Assembly (NCBI GenBank): GCA_021813725.1
Contig: JAKAJN010000003.1
Location: 1-64,000, forward strand
Length of the DNA: 64,000 bases
From: a bacterium
Lineage (GTDB): Bacteria; Gemmatimonadota; Gemmatimonadetes; Gemmatimonadales; Gemmatimonadaceae
Direction: 5' to 3'
Positions 8,260-16,933 of this stretch are shown here, piece after piece; the stretch's first letter is position 1; every line of letters starts with the position of its first letter. A program made the position numbers and the translations under genes. The notes under the pieces are model-generated. The model worked only from the letters and a program-made list of their open reading frames with translations, searched no databases and was not told where the DNA came from.

Positions 8260-9156
8260 ATGAGCGCGCGCGACCGCTTCATCGCCTTCCGGCGATCGGC
8301 GCCGCGCGCACCGCACCTCGAAGCGGGCACCGTCGACGCGCGTGGATTGCAGTTCGCCGTCTACCGCACGCCAGCGGTACCCGACGCCACGCCACTCCTC
8401 TGCATCAACGGCGGGATGGTCTATTCGCACATCCTGCTGTGGCCGGCGCTCTCGCCGCTTGCGGCCCGGCGCCAACTCATCCTCTACGACCAGCGCGGGC
8501 GCGGCCACAGCCAGTCCCCGCCGGGGGCACGGGCAGCGCGCATCGAACACGATGCCCTCGACGTGCGTGCCCTTCGCGAATCCCTCGGCATCGCCGAGTG
8601 GGACATCCTCGGCCATTCCTGGGGCGGCGCGATCGCGATACTCGCCGCGGCTGAAGATCCCGACGGCGTGCGCAATCTCGTCCTCGTGGACGCCGTCGGC
8701 CTCACCCCTGAGTGGCTTGTGGCGCTGCACGACGCGGCGCTGACGCGCCTCACCGGCGAGACTCGGGCGCACCTCGCGTCGTACGATCCGCTCGCGCTGC
8801 ATGATCCCGAACCCGGTCGACAGGCGGAATACAATCGCGCCCTGTATCCGGCCTGGTTCCACGACGGCGAACTCGGCGCCATGTTCTCGCCGCCGCTTGC
8901 GCGCAGCGAAACAGGGGCCGCCGTCGTGGCGCGCCTTCGGCGCGAAGGCTTCGATTGGCGCGAACCCGCGTCGCGCATTCGCGCGCGCACCCTGCTGGTG
9001 CATGGTCGCTCCGACCTGATTCCCCTCGCGCAGGCCGAGCGCACGGCGACAATCATTCCCGGCGCACGGCTTCGGGTGATCCCGGACGCCGGGCACATGC
9101 CGTTCTGGGAACAGCCGGAGCTGTTCTTCACGGCCGTCGAGGAGTTTCTCGCGTGA
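8260..9156 (+). CDS. Alpha/beta hydrolase, proline iminopeptidase-like
   Basis: 298 residues, cytosolic by absence of a signal peptide. Catalytic features: nucleophile elbow GHSWGG (about residue 126), acid in HGRSDLIP (about 250) and histidine in DAGHMPFWE (about 276). The oxyanion-side block is LLCINGGMVYSH and the DQRGRGHS motif follows. The overall layout is that of the S33 proline iminopeptidase / haloalkane-type hydrolase group, but the substrate is not determinable. The stop overlaps the GTG of the zinc protease gene (GTGA), so the two are translationally coupled. Confidence 0.85.
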   Translation: MSARDRFIAFRRSAPRAPHLEAGTVDARGLQFAVYRTPAVPDATPLLCINGGMVYSHILLWPALSPLAARRQLILYDQRGRGHSQSPPGARAARIEHDALDVRALRESLGIAEWDILGHSWGGAIAILAAAEDPDGVRNLVLVDAVGLTPEWLVALHDAALTRLTGETRAHLASYDPLALHDPEPGRQAEYNRALYPAWFHDGELGAMFSPPLARSETGAAVVARLRREGFDWREPASRIRARTLLVHGRSDLIPLAQAERTATIIPGARLRVIPDAGHMPFWEQPELFFTAVEEFLA

Positions 9157-9950
9157 AGCGCCTGGTCGCGGTGCTGGCGCTGGCGGTTGCCGCGATGGCC
9201 GTGTTCATCGTCACGCAGGCACGGCGACTCCCGCCGCGCGCCGTACTGACGGTCGCCGCCACGGTGGACACAACGCTCCCTCCCGCACCGCTCGCCACGG
9301 GCGACTCGGCGTCGACAGCGGGCGCGGCCGACCTCGTCTCGGTTCGCACGTCATCGCTGCCACCGCCACGGCGCGATCTCGCCGAAATCCAGCGTCGGTT
9401 GACCGACGGCGAGTCCGGTACGTACATCCGGGAGATTCTCCTCCAGCGCGGCGACAACAACGCGCGCTGGCCCGACCGTCAACTCGAGCCGCTGCGCGTC
9501 TGGGTCCAGCCGCAAAGCGACATTGCCGACTTCGATCGGAGCTTGCCCGAACGCGTCCGCCAGGCCTTCGACCGCTGGACGCGGGCCGGCGTTCCCGTCG
9601 CCTTCACCTTCGTTGTGGATTCGGCGCGCAGTGACATCCCCGTTGTCTGGGTGGACAAGTTCGACATGGCCATCTCCGGGCGCACGCGATGGACGCACGA
9701 CCAGCATTGGTGGATCGTCGGCGCTTCCATCGAACTCGCCTTGCATCACCAGAGCGGCTCGCCACTCGGCGGCGACGCCGTCGCCGCCATTGCCCTGCAC
9801 GAAGTGGGACACGTGCTGGGGCTCGATCACACGATGGACGAGCGCAGCATCATGTGCGCGCGGGTGCGCGTGTCCGACCTGAGCCCGGCGGACGAGCACA
9901 CCGCGCAACTGGTGTACAGCATTCCGCCGGGTTCGGTGGTCAATCCGTAG
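9153..9950 (+). CDS. Matrixin-like secreted or membrane-anchored zinc metalloprotease
   Basis: 265 residues from a GTG overlapping the previous stop. The N-terminal hydrophobic segment (LVAVLALAVAAMAVFIV) is a signal peptide or anchor. The zinc site is HEVGHVLGLDH (about residue 214), the HExxHxxGxxH signature of metzincins, followed at the right distance by the Met-turn in RSIMCAR. An upstream block with RVRQAFDRWTRAG and PVVWVD matches the matrixin (M10A) N-lobe. The protease should act outside the cytoplasm. Coupling to a cytosolic hydrolase is unexpected and may only reflect tight packing. The gene converges with the TonB receptor gene, 12 bases away. Confidence 0.88.
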   Translation: MKRLVAVLALAVAAMAVFIVTQARRLPPRAVLTVAATVDTTLPPAPLATGDSASTAGAADLVSVRTSSLPPPRRDLAEIQRRLTDGESGTYIREILLQRGDNNARWPDRQLEPLRVWVQPQSDIADFDRSLPERVRQAFDRWTRAGVPVAFTFVVDSARSDIPVVWVDKFDMAISGRTRWTHDQHWWIVGASIELALHHQSGSPLGGDAVAAIALHEVGHVLGLDHTMDERSIMCARVRVSDLSPADEHTAQLVYSIPPGSVVNP

Positions 9951-9962
9951 CTCGCGCGCGAC

Positions 9963-12041
9963 CTAGCGCACGTTGAGGGAGACGCGCAGCAGCCGCGGCG
10001 CACCCGGCTGCAGATTGTTGTTGCCGTTGGCACTCGGTACGTAGCGCACGTTCGCGAGATTTTCGATGTTGGCCTGCGCCGCGAGTCGTCCGCCAAGCGA
10101 GAGGTAGAGCGCCCCGTCGAGACGCGTGAACGCTGGCAGGGTCACCTTGTTGTCCACCGCCGCGTACATCGGCGTCTGATGCACCACGCCGAATCCGACG
10201 GCAATCGGAGCGCGCACCTGGACCCGATTCCACAGGGCAACCGACCGAGCCGGCACGAGCGGCACACTGGCGCCGGCCACGGCGGCCGACGTGCGACTCA
10301 CGATGCGCGCACGCTGGGCGGTCACGGCGCCGGTCAGTTGCCAGCCCGGCATGATCTCACCCTGCGCTTCCAGCTCGACACCACGCGACTCCTGTCGCCC
10401 GGTTTGCACGATCACGCCCGGGCGCACCGGATCCGGGGCGCTGGAGCGGCTCTTCGTGAGGACATAGTACGCGGCGGAGACGCGCAGGCCGCGCGCCGAC
10501 TCCCACTTGGCACCGGCTTCCTGCGACGCAAAGCGTTCCGGACGCAGGGTGCTCGACGTCGCCGTGAGCGAGGCGAACTGGTCGCCGGCGCTCGGCAGGG
10601 CTGATGTGCCCAGGCTGCTGTAGACGGACATCGAAGGACGGGGCTTGAAGACGAGCGCGGCCCGCGGGTTGACCAGCACGTCCGTCCGCTCAAGGGTCTG
10701 CCCGTTGCGATGGTTCTGCAATGACATCGCGAACCGCTCCAGGCGAACTCCAGCCGTGGTTTGCCAGCGGCGGCCGAACTGTCCCTGGTGCTGGACATAC
10801 GCCGACGCCACGTCGGCCTGGCTGCGGTTGTCGGCGTCGGTCGGGGATTGCCGGAAGCCGACCGCGGGCGCACTGCCGTCGGTGGAGGCCGGCACGATGA
10901 CGGTCCGGTCGGCGCCGAAGTATCCCGTCTCGCGGAAGTTCGACGTCGTTTGGCGGCCGATCTCGCCTCCGACGAGCACGAGGTGCTCGATGCGGGCCGA
11001 GCGCAGGCGCCACAACACGTCGGTCTGCGAGAAGAGATTGTGGCGATCGGTGGAGTTGCGGTACGCCGAGAGTGTGAGCGAACGGCCGTCCGTGCTCATC
11101 ACGCCGGGGACGATGTTCTGGTACATCTTGTCGTACGCGGACCACGACACGACAGAGCGGACATTGACGGATGCCTGGTCGCCCCGCTCGAACTCGAGGC
11201 GGCCGTGGTCCACGACCGCGCGGGCGCGATTGACGTTGCGATCGCCGTAGAAGATCGTGGACGGCACGGGTGCCGGCCGGCCGTTGAACGAGGGCACGCC
11301 GCGGTCGACGGTGCGTCGGTCCTCGAAACGCTCGGCGCTCGCTCGCAGCATACCGCCAGCGATGACGAGCGCGCCCGTGGGGTTGACGCCGGAGCGCTCA
11401 AGGGTGATGCCGCGGAATGAGCCGGACCGTTCGCGCATCGCGTTCATCCGCGTGGCGAGGCGGGTGCCAATCGCTCCGCCCAGGTCGAGCGTGCCGCGCG
11501 CGTGGTCGTAACTGCCGCCTTCGTAAAGCATCGCGCGGTGCGCACGAAAATCCGCCTGACGCAGGACGCGATTCAGCACGCCGCCGCCACCACCACGGCC
11601 GAAGGCCAACGCATTCGGTCCGCGCAGCACCTCGACGCGATCAACGTTGTACAGGTCGCGGTAGTACTGGACGTCATCGCGCACCCCGTCAACGTAGAGG
11701 TCTGCCGTCGAGGCGATGCCACGCATCGTCGGCTGGTCGCGGTGGCCCTCGCCCTGCCCCATCGTCACCGCCGGCAGGTACTGCACGACGTCAGCCATGC
11801 TCTGCACGGCGCGGGCGTCGAGTTGCGAACGCGTCATCAGTGAGAGGGACTGCGGCAGATCGACGAGCCGTGTTGGGGTGCGCGTGGCGCTGCGAATGAC
11901 GGGAAGCACCTCGCGTACGACGGTTGTTTCGCGCACGCGAACCGTGTCGAGGCGGGAGACCGAGTCGCGCCGGGCGGCGCCCTGCGCTTCGAGTTGAACC
12001 GACAGCGCAAGCAGCGAGACAGCGAGCAGAGAGACACGCAT
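9963..12041 (-). CDS. TonB-dependent siderophore receptor
   Basis: 692 residues with signal peptide (MRVSLLAVSLLALSVQLEAQ). The plug domain is clear: SATRTPTRLVDLPQSLS, then DVVQYLPAVTMGQG, DLYVDGVRDDVQYY and VEVLRGPNALAFGRGGGGG, the FhuA/FpvA/FepA-type siderophore receptor pattern. A beta-barrel follows and ends in the aromatic LRVSLNVR strand. It imports ferric siderophores across the outer membrane using TonB-ExbBD energy; no TonB system genes are in this window. The upstream region is AT-rich and would be the place to look for a Fur box, which I could not identify with confidence. The ligand is unknown. Confidence 0.92.
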   Translation of the reverse strand: MRVSLLAVSLLALSVQLEAQGAARRDSVSRLDTVRVRETTVVREVLPVIRSATRTPTRLVDLPQSLSLMTRSQLDARAVQSMADVVQYLPAVTMGQGEGHRDQPTMRGIASTADLYVDGVRDDVQYYRDLYNVDRVEVLRGPNALAFGRGGGGGVLNRVLRQADFRAHRAMLYEGGSYDHARGTLDLGGAIGTRLATRMNAMRERSGSFRGITLERSGVNPTGALVIAGGMLRASAERFEDRRTVDRGVPSFNGRPAPVPSTIFYGDRNVNRARAVVDHGRLEFERGDQASVNVRSVVSWSAYDKMYQNIVPGVMSTDGRSLTLSAYRNSTDRHNLFSQTDVLWRLRSARIEHLVLVGGEIGRQTTSNFRETGYFGADRTVIVPASTDGSAPAVGFRQSPTDADNRSQADVASAYVQHQGQFGRRWQTTAGVRLERFAMSLQNHRNGQTLERTDVLVNPRAALVFKPRPSMSVYSSLGTSALPSAGDQFASLTATSSTLRPERFASQEAGAKWESARGLRVSAAYYVLTKSRSSAPDPVRPGVIVQTGRQESRGVELEAQGEIMPGWQLTGAVTAQRARIVSRTSAAVAGASVPLVPARSVALWNRVQVRAPIAVGFGVVHQTPMYAAVDNKVTLPAFTRLDGALYLSLGGRLAAQANIENLANVRYVPSANGNNNLQPGAPRLLRVSLNVR

Positions 12042-12135
12042 ATGGGATATATTTGGTGGGAATTCTGTGCACGGCGATGTGCAGTATGCTTAACACAGTG
12101 AAGGTTAATATACATTCGCAACTCGTAGAATTACC
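12042..12135 (-). promoter_or_regulatory. AT-rich promoter region of the siderophore receptor gene
   Basis: About 95 bases with much lower GC than surroundings, directly upstream of the receptor ATG. On the coding strand it includes TATATT-type hexamers (around 12108-12115). A promoter is likely; no convincing 19-bp Fur palindrome was found by eye. Confidence 0.4.
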
Positions 12136-12184
12136 AGGTTTTCGTAAGGTTAATGCCCACAACGAGATAAGCTGGCACCGGCGT

Positions 12185-12230
12185 GTAGACAAAGAGGACG
12201 GCCGCTCTCGCGGCCGTCCTCTTTGTCTAC
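12185..12230 (-). terminator. Perfect 21-bp stem, 4-nt loop hairpin (factor-independent terminator-like)
   Basis: Arms 12185-12205 and 12210-12230 are perfectly complementary around a TCTC loop. The arm centre is the common terminator core GGACGGCC flanked by AAAGAG / CTCTTT, so A and U runs occur on both strands. It follows the stop of the PDZ protein gene (12268, minus strand) and should end that transcript; the symmetry could make it bidirectional. Confidence 0.75.
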
Positions 12231-12267
12231 GCTGCCAGTCTGTGCGATTCCGTGCGTCAGTGCCCTA

Positions 12268-13458
12268 CTACCACCGCAACCAGACCGTGCGCGCCTTGCC
12301 CTTGCGCACCACCTTCAGCTTCAACGACCGGTCGTCGGAGTCACCGATCATCCGCTGGAGCATGCGGGCATTCAGCACCGGCCGGCCACTGGCCTCGACG
12401 ATCACGTCGCCGCCCCGCAGGCCAGCGGCGGCGGCCGGCAACTCGGGAAGAACACGCTGGACAAGGAGTCCGGCATCGGCACCGGTGATGTCCTTGAAGT
12501 CGTCGGTGAGCGTGGTCAGTTGGGCGCCGGCCACGATGCTCGAGTAGCCGGAGATGGCCACCGGTGGCGGCGCGTCAAATGTCCAGACGGCCGGTGCGGG
12601 GGGAGCCGGTGGCGCGACCGGCGCGCTCGGCGACGGGGTAGCCGGCGCGGACGGCCGGACGAACGTGAACGCCCGCCGCGATTGTGTCGCGTGCGTACCG
12701 CTGATCGCCGGACGCATGGGCGAGAAAGAGAGGTCGAGGTCCGTGCACTCGTCGCCGAAGCCCTCTGGACGCTTCTGCACCAGCACGGTGACGGTGGGCT
12801 CGCCGCCCTCTCGGGCCAAACGCACCGGCAGTTTGCGCCCGGGCACCAACAGACTCGAGAGCACGACATCGCGTCCCACCACGTCCTGACCACCCAACGC
12901 CAGAATGCGATCGCCGCGTCGCATGCCCGCGCGCTCGGCCGGTGATCCGGTCTCCACCGAGATGATCTCGGGGGGCTCCTCGAAGTGGTACACCTCCGGG
13001 CCGTTCCCCTCGCGCTTCACCGATCCCGAAATGTTGAAGGTGACGCCGAGGTATCCATCCGGGGCATGCTCGGTCGTCTTTCGGTTCGTGCAGGCGAGCT
13101 GGATCTTCGACATCAGCTGCAGGTTGCTCTGGGCGATCTTCTGCAACTGCTCCTCGAGTGCCATCCGGCGCGCCACGTTGACGGACGTCGCGCCGTATTC
13201 GCGCAGCGCCATCCCGATGCGCTCCTCCAACGCGCGCGACTTGGCGAGCGAGCGCACGAGACTGTCGAGGCCGTCGAGGACCAGCACCACCTTCATGGGG
13301 TTCGCGGAATCCACGCGCACCGTCACGGTGCGGCTGCGCGGCGGCGACGTGGATTGCTGCGCCGTTGCAACGCTCGCCGCCACGCCCACGGCGCCCAGCG
13401 CACCCAGCGCCAGCGCGGCGACTCCACTCCGTCGAATCGAACTTGGAAGAGCATTCAT
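12268..13458 (-). CDS. Secreted protein with two PDZ domains
   Basis: 396 residues from the ATG at 13458 (MNALPSSIRRSGVAALALGA), with a signal peptide ending near ATAQQ. Two PDZ domains are visible: about 145-245 (GYLGVTFNISG, VETGSPAERAGMRRGDRILAL) and about 305-396 (LLVQRVLPELPAAAAGLRGG, DVIVEASGRPVLNARMLQRM), joined by a Pro/Ala-rich linker. Before the first PDZ lies a helical, possibly coiled-coil segment (SLVRSLAKSRALEERIGMAL). No protease domain or catalytic triad is present, so it is probably a periplasmic adaptor or sensor. It is downstream of sigma and anti-sigma genes on the same strand and may take part in an envelope-stress circuit or be a target of it. Confidence 0.8.
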   Translation of the reverse strand: MNALPSSIRRSGVAALALGALGAVGVAASVATAQQSTSPPRSRTVTVRVDSANPMKVVLVLDGLDSLVRSLAKSRALEERIGMALREYGATSVNVARRMALEEQLQKIAQSNLQLMSKIQLACTNRKTTEHAPDGYLGVTFNISGSVKREGNGPEVYHFEEPPEIISVETGSPAERAGMRRGDRILALGGQDVVGRDVVLSSLLVPGRKLPVRLAREGGEPTVTVLVQKRPEGFGDECTDLDLSFSPMRPAISGTHATQSRRAFTFVRPSAPATPSPSAPVAPPAPPAPAVWTFDAPPPVAISGYSSIVAGAQLTTLTDDFKDITGADAGLLVQRVLPELPAAAAGLRGGDVIVEASGRPVLNARMLQRMIGDSDDRSLKLKVVRKGKARTVWLRW

Positions 13459-13495
13459 TGCATCAACCCTGAAAGTCCTTCTGCCATTTCTTGAC

Positions 13496-13528
13496 TGTTG
13501 TTTCTCTGTTGTTTCTCTGTTGTCGCTC
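13496..13528. repeat. Period-11 tandem array (TGTTGTTTCTC x3)
   Basis: Three 11-nt units in exact register (third copy TGTTGTCGCTC) in the gap between the anti-sigma stop and the PDZ protein start. On the transcribed strand it reads as purine-rich ACAACAGAGAA-type repeats upstream of the PDZ gene's AGAAGGA-like ribosome-binding site. Confidence 0.9.
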
Positions 13529-13532
13529 TGCT

Positions 13533-14237
13533 CTAGTATCGCTCCAGCGCCTGCTTCGCCGGCAACGCCGCCTGGTACTGCTTGAGCGTCGCCTCGCGCG
13601 CCGCCATCGCCGAGAGGTAGTACTGGTTGAGCACTGGATCCTGCGGGGCCTGATAGAGTGCGGCCCGCGTGGATGCGACGATGTTGTCGAGCGCCGTCAG
13701 TCGCGCGCGGTACGTGTTGACGTTCAATCCGATGAAGTGCGACGTGGTGTCCTGCGCCGCGAGATAGGCCGCGGCGTCGGAGTACTGCTGCTGGGCGGAG
13801 GTGAGCACCTGCATCGCCGCCTGCGGCGACTCGAATCCCGGCGCCGACGCGACGGGCGCTGCCGCGCCGCCGTTGGTACCCGACGCCACGCGCGGCAGCA
13901 GGTCGAACCGGGCGGTCAGGCGCCCCGCCAGCACGCTGCCGGCGACCAGCACCAGCCCGGCCGCGATCCGCAACATCCATTGCGCGCGCGTGGCGCGCGG
14001 CGCCGGGAGTGGCGCGGCAGAGATGATTCCTTCGGCCTTCAACATCGCCCCGAGCGAAGCCCAGTCGTTGAGCGGCGCGGTTTCGCGGGGCACCTCGCTC
14101 ATGGCGATGCGGACGAGCCGTCGGTGCGAGGCCAATTCGGCCGTGCAGGGCGCGCAGGCAGCGAGGTGCGTCGCCTCCTCGGGCGTCGCCGTCTCGTCCA
14201 CCAAGGCAGCCAGTCGTTCAGGAGAGATGTGCTGCAT
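13533..14237 (-). CDS. Anti-sigma factor with ZAS zinc finger
   Basis: 234 residues from the ATG at 14237. The N-terminus has the ZAS pattern H-x3-C-x2-C (THLAACAPC, about residue 28), which chelates zinc and clamps ECF sigma factors. One transmembrane helix follows at about 90-107 (MLRIAAGLVLVAGSVLAG). The C-terminal periplasmic part (about 130-234) is helical and Ala/Gln-rich (SAQQQYSDAAAYLAAQ), without a recognised sensor domain. The start overlaps the sigma gene end by 20 bases, the classic sigma/anti-sigma pair, so the two should be co-expressed in fixed ratio. The signal is unknown. Confidence 0.85.
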   Translation of the reverse strand: MQHISPERLAALVDETATPEEATHLAACAPCTAELASHRRLVRIAMSEVPRETAPLNDWASLGAMLKAEGIISAAPLPAPRATRAQWMLRIAAGLVLVAGSVLAGRLTARFDLLPRVASGTNGGAAAPVASAPGFESPQAAMQVLTSAQQQYSDAAAYLAAQDTTSHFIGLNVNTYRARLTALDNIVASTRAALYQAPQDPVLNQYYLSAMAAREATLKQYQAALPAKQALERY

Positions 14238-14787
14238 GTGTCGAATCCTGCGATATGGGGGCATCCACCAGGTGCCGGAGCAGCGTGCGCAGCTTCGCGC
14301 GCGCCTTGAACAGCTGCGACTTCGATCCGCCGGCCGTGATCCCGAGCTCGGCGGCGATTTCCTCGTGCGTGTACCCCTCGACGTCGTGCAGCACGAAGAC
14401 GGCACGCGCGCCGGGAGACAGTTTCTGAACGGCCTCGTCGATGGTCTGGGCGAGCAGCGACCGATCGCCCTCGTGCTCCACCGCGACCGTCTCCTCCTCG
14501 ATTTCCGTCTCTGACTTGCCGATCCGCCGCAGCGAGCGCAGCGCGTTCAGCGTGCGGTTCACCGCGATGCGATGCGCCCACGTGCCGAACTGCGCATCGC
14601 CGCGATAGGTGGGGAGCGCACGGAAGATCTGGATCCAGACTTCCTGCGCCACGTCGGCGGCCTGGTCGGGGTCGCCGACGAGACGCCGGACCACGGCGTC
14701 AATGCGCGGCGCGTATTGCACCCAAAGGGCGCGCAACGCCGCTTCGTCGCCGTGAATGGCGCGTCGGATCGTCAGCTGATCAGCCAT
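14218..14787 (-). CDS. ECF-type RNA polymerase sigma factor (sigma-70 family)
   Basis: 189 residues. Region 2 is at about 25-95 (DPDQAADVAQEVWIQIFRAL, FGTWAHRIAVNRTLNALRS). Region 4 is at about 125-178 (LSPGARAVFVLHDVEGYTHE, EIAAELGITAGGSKSQLFKA). Regions 1 and 3 are absent, as in ECF factors. It directs RNA polymerase to a small stress regulon and is held inactive by the overlapping ZAS anti-sigma. The ATG at 14787 follows an AT-containing inverted repeat (14799-14824) that may belong to its own promoter. Confidence 0.93.
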   Translation of the reverse strand: MADQLTIRRAIHGDEAALRALWVQYAPRIDAVVRRLVGDPDQAADVAQEVWIQIFRALPTYRGDAQFGTWAHRIAVNRTLNALRSLRRIGKSETEIEEETVAVEHEGDRSLLAQTIDEAVQKLSPGARAVFVLHDVEGYTHEEIAAELGITAGGSKSQLFKARAKLRTLLRHLVDAPISQDSTHAAHLS

Positions 14788-14798
14788 GAACGTTCGCT

Positions 14799-14824
14799 AA
14801 TTGGGTCACCCCGAGGTCCCAATT
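14799..14824. promoter_or_regulatory. Inverted repeat AATTGGG-N12-CCCAATT upstream of the sigma gene
   Basis: A perfect 7-bp inverted repeat 12 bases upstream of the sigma ATG, in the divergent gap with the serine hydrolase at 14916. It could be an operator or part of the autoregulated sigma promoter. No matching partner site elsewhere was found by eye. Confidence 0.3.
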
Positions 14825-14915
14825 GGTTGCCCGGGTGACTGTCCTGTCAAAGTACTCGTCTTGCGTGTACTGGGCTGGGGCGCTAGTCCTTAGCCCTTCG
14901 CGTTCACGGACCCCC

Positions 14916-16295
14916 ATGATCCTGCTCCTCGCCGCCACACTCGCACTCGGTGACACGGTCGGCCGACTTCCGGTCCGGACGCCGGAGAGCGTCGGCATGT
15001 CGCCGGACCGGCTCGAGATCATCGACCGCGTGGTGCGCGAAGGGATGCGGGCGGGTGGATATCCGGGCGCGGCGGTGGTCATCGGACGCCAGGGCGCGGC
15101 CGTCTGGCGCAAGGGTTTTGGCACGCTGGGATGGGCGTTCGAGAGCCCCGCGGTCACCGCGGACCAGACGATCTACGACCTCGCCTCGCTCACCAAGGTG
15201 GTCGCCACCACCACCGCCGCGATGATTCTCTACGACGAGGGGCGACTGCCGCTCGACGCGAAGGTGACGGACTACTTGCCGGGATTCGTCGGACGCTGGA
15301 AGGACGAGGTGACGATCCGCCACCTGCTGACGCATCGGAGCGGCCTGCCAGCCGGACGCGAGCTCTGGCGCGTGGCACGCACCCCCGACGAGGCAAAGGA
15401 ATCCGTCCTCACGACCAAGCTGCGCTACCACCCGGGGCGTGCCTACATCTACTCGGACCTTGGCGCCGACGTGCTCGGCTGGGTCGTCGAAGCCATTGCC
15501 GGGCAGCCGCTCGATGTCTTCGTGCGCAATCGCGTCTTCGATCCATTGGGGATGCACAACACGTTCTTCCTTCCACCCGACTCCGTGCGCGACCGCGTGG
15601 CGCCGACCATCGGCCAGGGGCTCGTGCACGACGAGAATGCCCAGACGCTGGGCGGGGTGGCTGGTCATGCCGGGCTGTTCTCGACGGCCGACGACCTCGC
15701 CGTCTTTGCGCAGATGATGCTCGATGGCGGCATTTATCATGGCACGCGCATCGTCAGCGACTCGACCGTCCGCCTGTTCACGCAGCGTGCGGCTGGCTCG
15801 CGCGCGCTGGGCTGGGAGATGGCCGACGGACGGCACGGCGCCGGCGAGTATCTCGGGGCGTCGGCCTACGGGCACGTCGGATTCACGGGCACGTCGCTGT
15901 GGATTGATCCGCAACGCGACATGTTTGTCATCCTGCTCACGAATCGCGTCCATTTGGCGCGCGTCCGGCGGCCGTCCACTGTGATCGCCGACATTCGCGC
16001 CGACCTCGCCGATGCCGCGGCGTTGGCGGTGACGGACGACGACTTGCGCATCACCACGATGCCGGCCTCGTTCCGCGCCGACCGCGCGGTCAACTGGAAC
16101 AAGCCGCTCCGGGTGCGCCGGTCGCGTCACAAGCGACCTCCGACGCGACCGACTGCCAGCAAGGCCAAGGTGAAGGCGCCGGCGGCTAAGGCCGCCGGGG
16201 CCTCAGCGAAGCCGCGTTCCACGACGGCCGTCAAGTCGACGAAATCGCGCCCGGCGAAAGCGGTCAAGAAGGCACCGGCAAAGCGCAAGCGCTGA
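14916..16295 (+). CDS. Class C beta-lactamase-family serine hydrolase with a basic Ala/Lys tail
   Basis: 459 residues from the ATG at 14916 (MILLLAATLALGDTVG, a short signal-like start). The beta-lactamase / DD-peptidase fold has the catalytic S91-x-x-K94 (ASLTK), YSD in place of YxN (YIYSDLGADV) and HVGFTGT as the third box. Family members hydrolyse peptidoglycan peptides, esters or beta-lactams; resistance should not be assumed. The last 70 or so residues are a highly basic Lys/Ala/Pro/Ser tail (KAPAAKAAGASAKPRS, KAVKKAPAKRKR), reminiscent of histone H1-like tails and unusual on this enzyme; it may bind the wall or polyanions, or be disordered. The frame extends upstream to 14823, but that stretch is not protein-like. 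Confidence 0.85.
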   Translation: MILLLAATLALGDTVGRLPVRTPESVGMSPDRLEIIDRVVREGMRAGGYPGAAVVIGRQGAAVWRKGFGTLGWAFESPAVTADQTIYDLASLTKVVATTTAAMILYDEGRLPLDAKVTDYLPGFVGRWKDEVTIRHLLTHRSGLPAGRELWRVARTPDEAKESVLTTKLRYHPGRAYIYSDLGADVLGWVVEAIAGQPLDVFVRNRVFDPLGMHNTFFLPPDSVRDRVAPTIGQGLVHDENAQTLGGVAGHAGLFSTADDLAVFAQMMLDGGIYHGTRIVSDSTVRLFTQRAAGSRALGWEMADGRHGAGEYLGASAYGHVGFTGTSLWIDPQRDMFVILLTNRVHLARVRRPSTVIADIRADLADAAALAVTDDDLRITTMPASFRADRAVNWNKPLRVRRSRHKRPPTRPTASKAKVKAPAAKAAGASAKPRSTTAVKSTKSRPAKAVKKAPAKRKR

Positions 16296-16358
16296 CTGGG
16301 CGCTTGAATTCCCGCCCGGCAGGTTGTCATACTGCGACATGCCCCTCGGGAGCCGCAG

Positions 16359-16721
16359 ATGACTGATCCACAGAATCCGTCCGCCACGCCATCGCCCACC
16401 GACACACCGTCCAGTGGCGCGGATGAGGTCACGGAAGACCTCGTCAAGCTCGCGCTACGCCGGGTCAAGGATCCCGAACTCAACCTCAACATCGTGGACC
16501 TTGGCTTGGTCTACGGCATTCAGGTGGAGGGCACGAGGGTGATGGTGGACATGTCGCTGACGTCACCCGCCTGCCCGTCGGGGCCGGAGTTGGTGCACGA
16601 TGCCACCACGCAGGTGCAGGCGATTCCGGGCGTGACGCACGCCGAGGTGAACATCGTCTGGTCGCCGCCGTGGACGCCGGAGCGCATCGAGCCGCGAGTG
16701 CGGGTCTATCTCGGGTTCTGA
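16359..16721 (+). CDS. SufT/MIP18-family metal-sulfur cluster assembly factor
   Basis: 120 residues. After a Ser/Thr/Pro-rich 22-residue N-terminus comes the DUF59 (MIP18) core: VKDPELNLNIVDLGLVYGIQ, then SLTSPACPSG with the single conserved cysteine, and EVNIVWSPPWTPERI near the end. This family helps mature Fe-S proteins (SufT, PaaD and eukaryotic CIA2). In many genomes sufT sits inside the suf operon; here it is about 23 kb away from it. Its 3' end runs straight into the palindromic repeat shared with the convergent RNase D gene. Confidence 0.88.
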   Translation: MTDPQNPSATPSPTDTPSSGADEVTEDLVKLALRRVKDPELNLNIVDLGLVYGIQVEGTRVMVDMSLTSPACPSGPELVHDATTQVQAIPGVTHAEVNIVWSPPWTPERIEPRVRVYLGF

Positions 16722-16933
16722 AACGGCAACTGCTCACCACGGAGGCACGGAGAACACGGAGATACACGGAGAACGGCAACGGCAAACACTTGATGGAACG
16801 ACAGTGCGCCACGCAGGCTTCAGCGTGGCACGCGCCGTTCCTCCAAGAAGTTGTAGTTCTCCGTGTATCTCCGTGTTCTCCGTGTCTCCGTGGTGCGTAG
16901 TTGTGGTGAGTAGTTGTGGTGAGCAGTTGCCGT
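16722..16933. repeat. Long inverted CACGGAG-type repeat between convergent genes
   Basis: Arms 16735-16774 and 16856-16895 match over 39 of 40 bases, built of irregular CACGGAG units (GGCACGGAG, AACACGGAG, ATACACGGAG). Outer arms 16722-16738 and 16918-16933 continue the pairing. They are interrupted on the right by two direct copies of GTAGTTGTGGTGA. The whole fills the gap between the SufT-like stop and the RNase D stop, so the RNA from either side would fold into a long stem with an 80-nt loop. It is probably a repeat element that also serves as a terminator. Confidence 0.9.

Noticed and set aside
12042-12135. Fur box upstream of the siderophore receptor
   Set aside because: Only short AT-rich fragments resemble it; no 19-bp inverted repeat close to the consensus was found by eye.
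14916-16295. Beta-lactam resistance gene
   Set aside because: The fold is shared by esterases and DD-peptidases and the motifs do not single out a beta-lactamase; the same applies to the gene at 24575.
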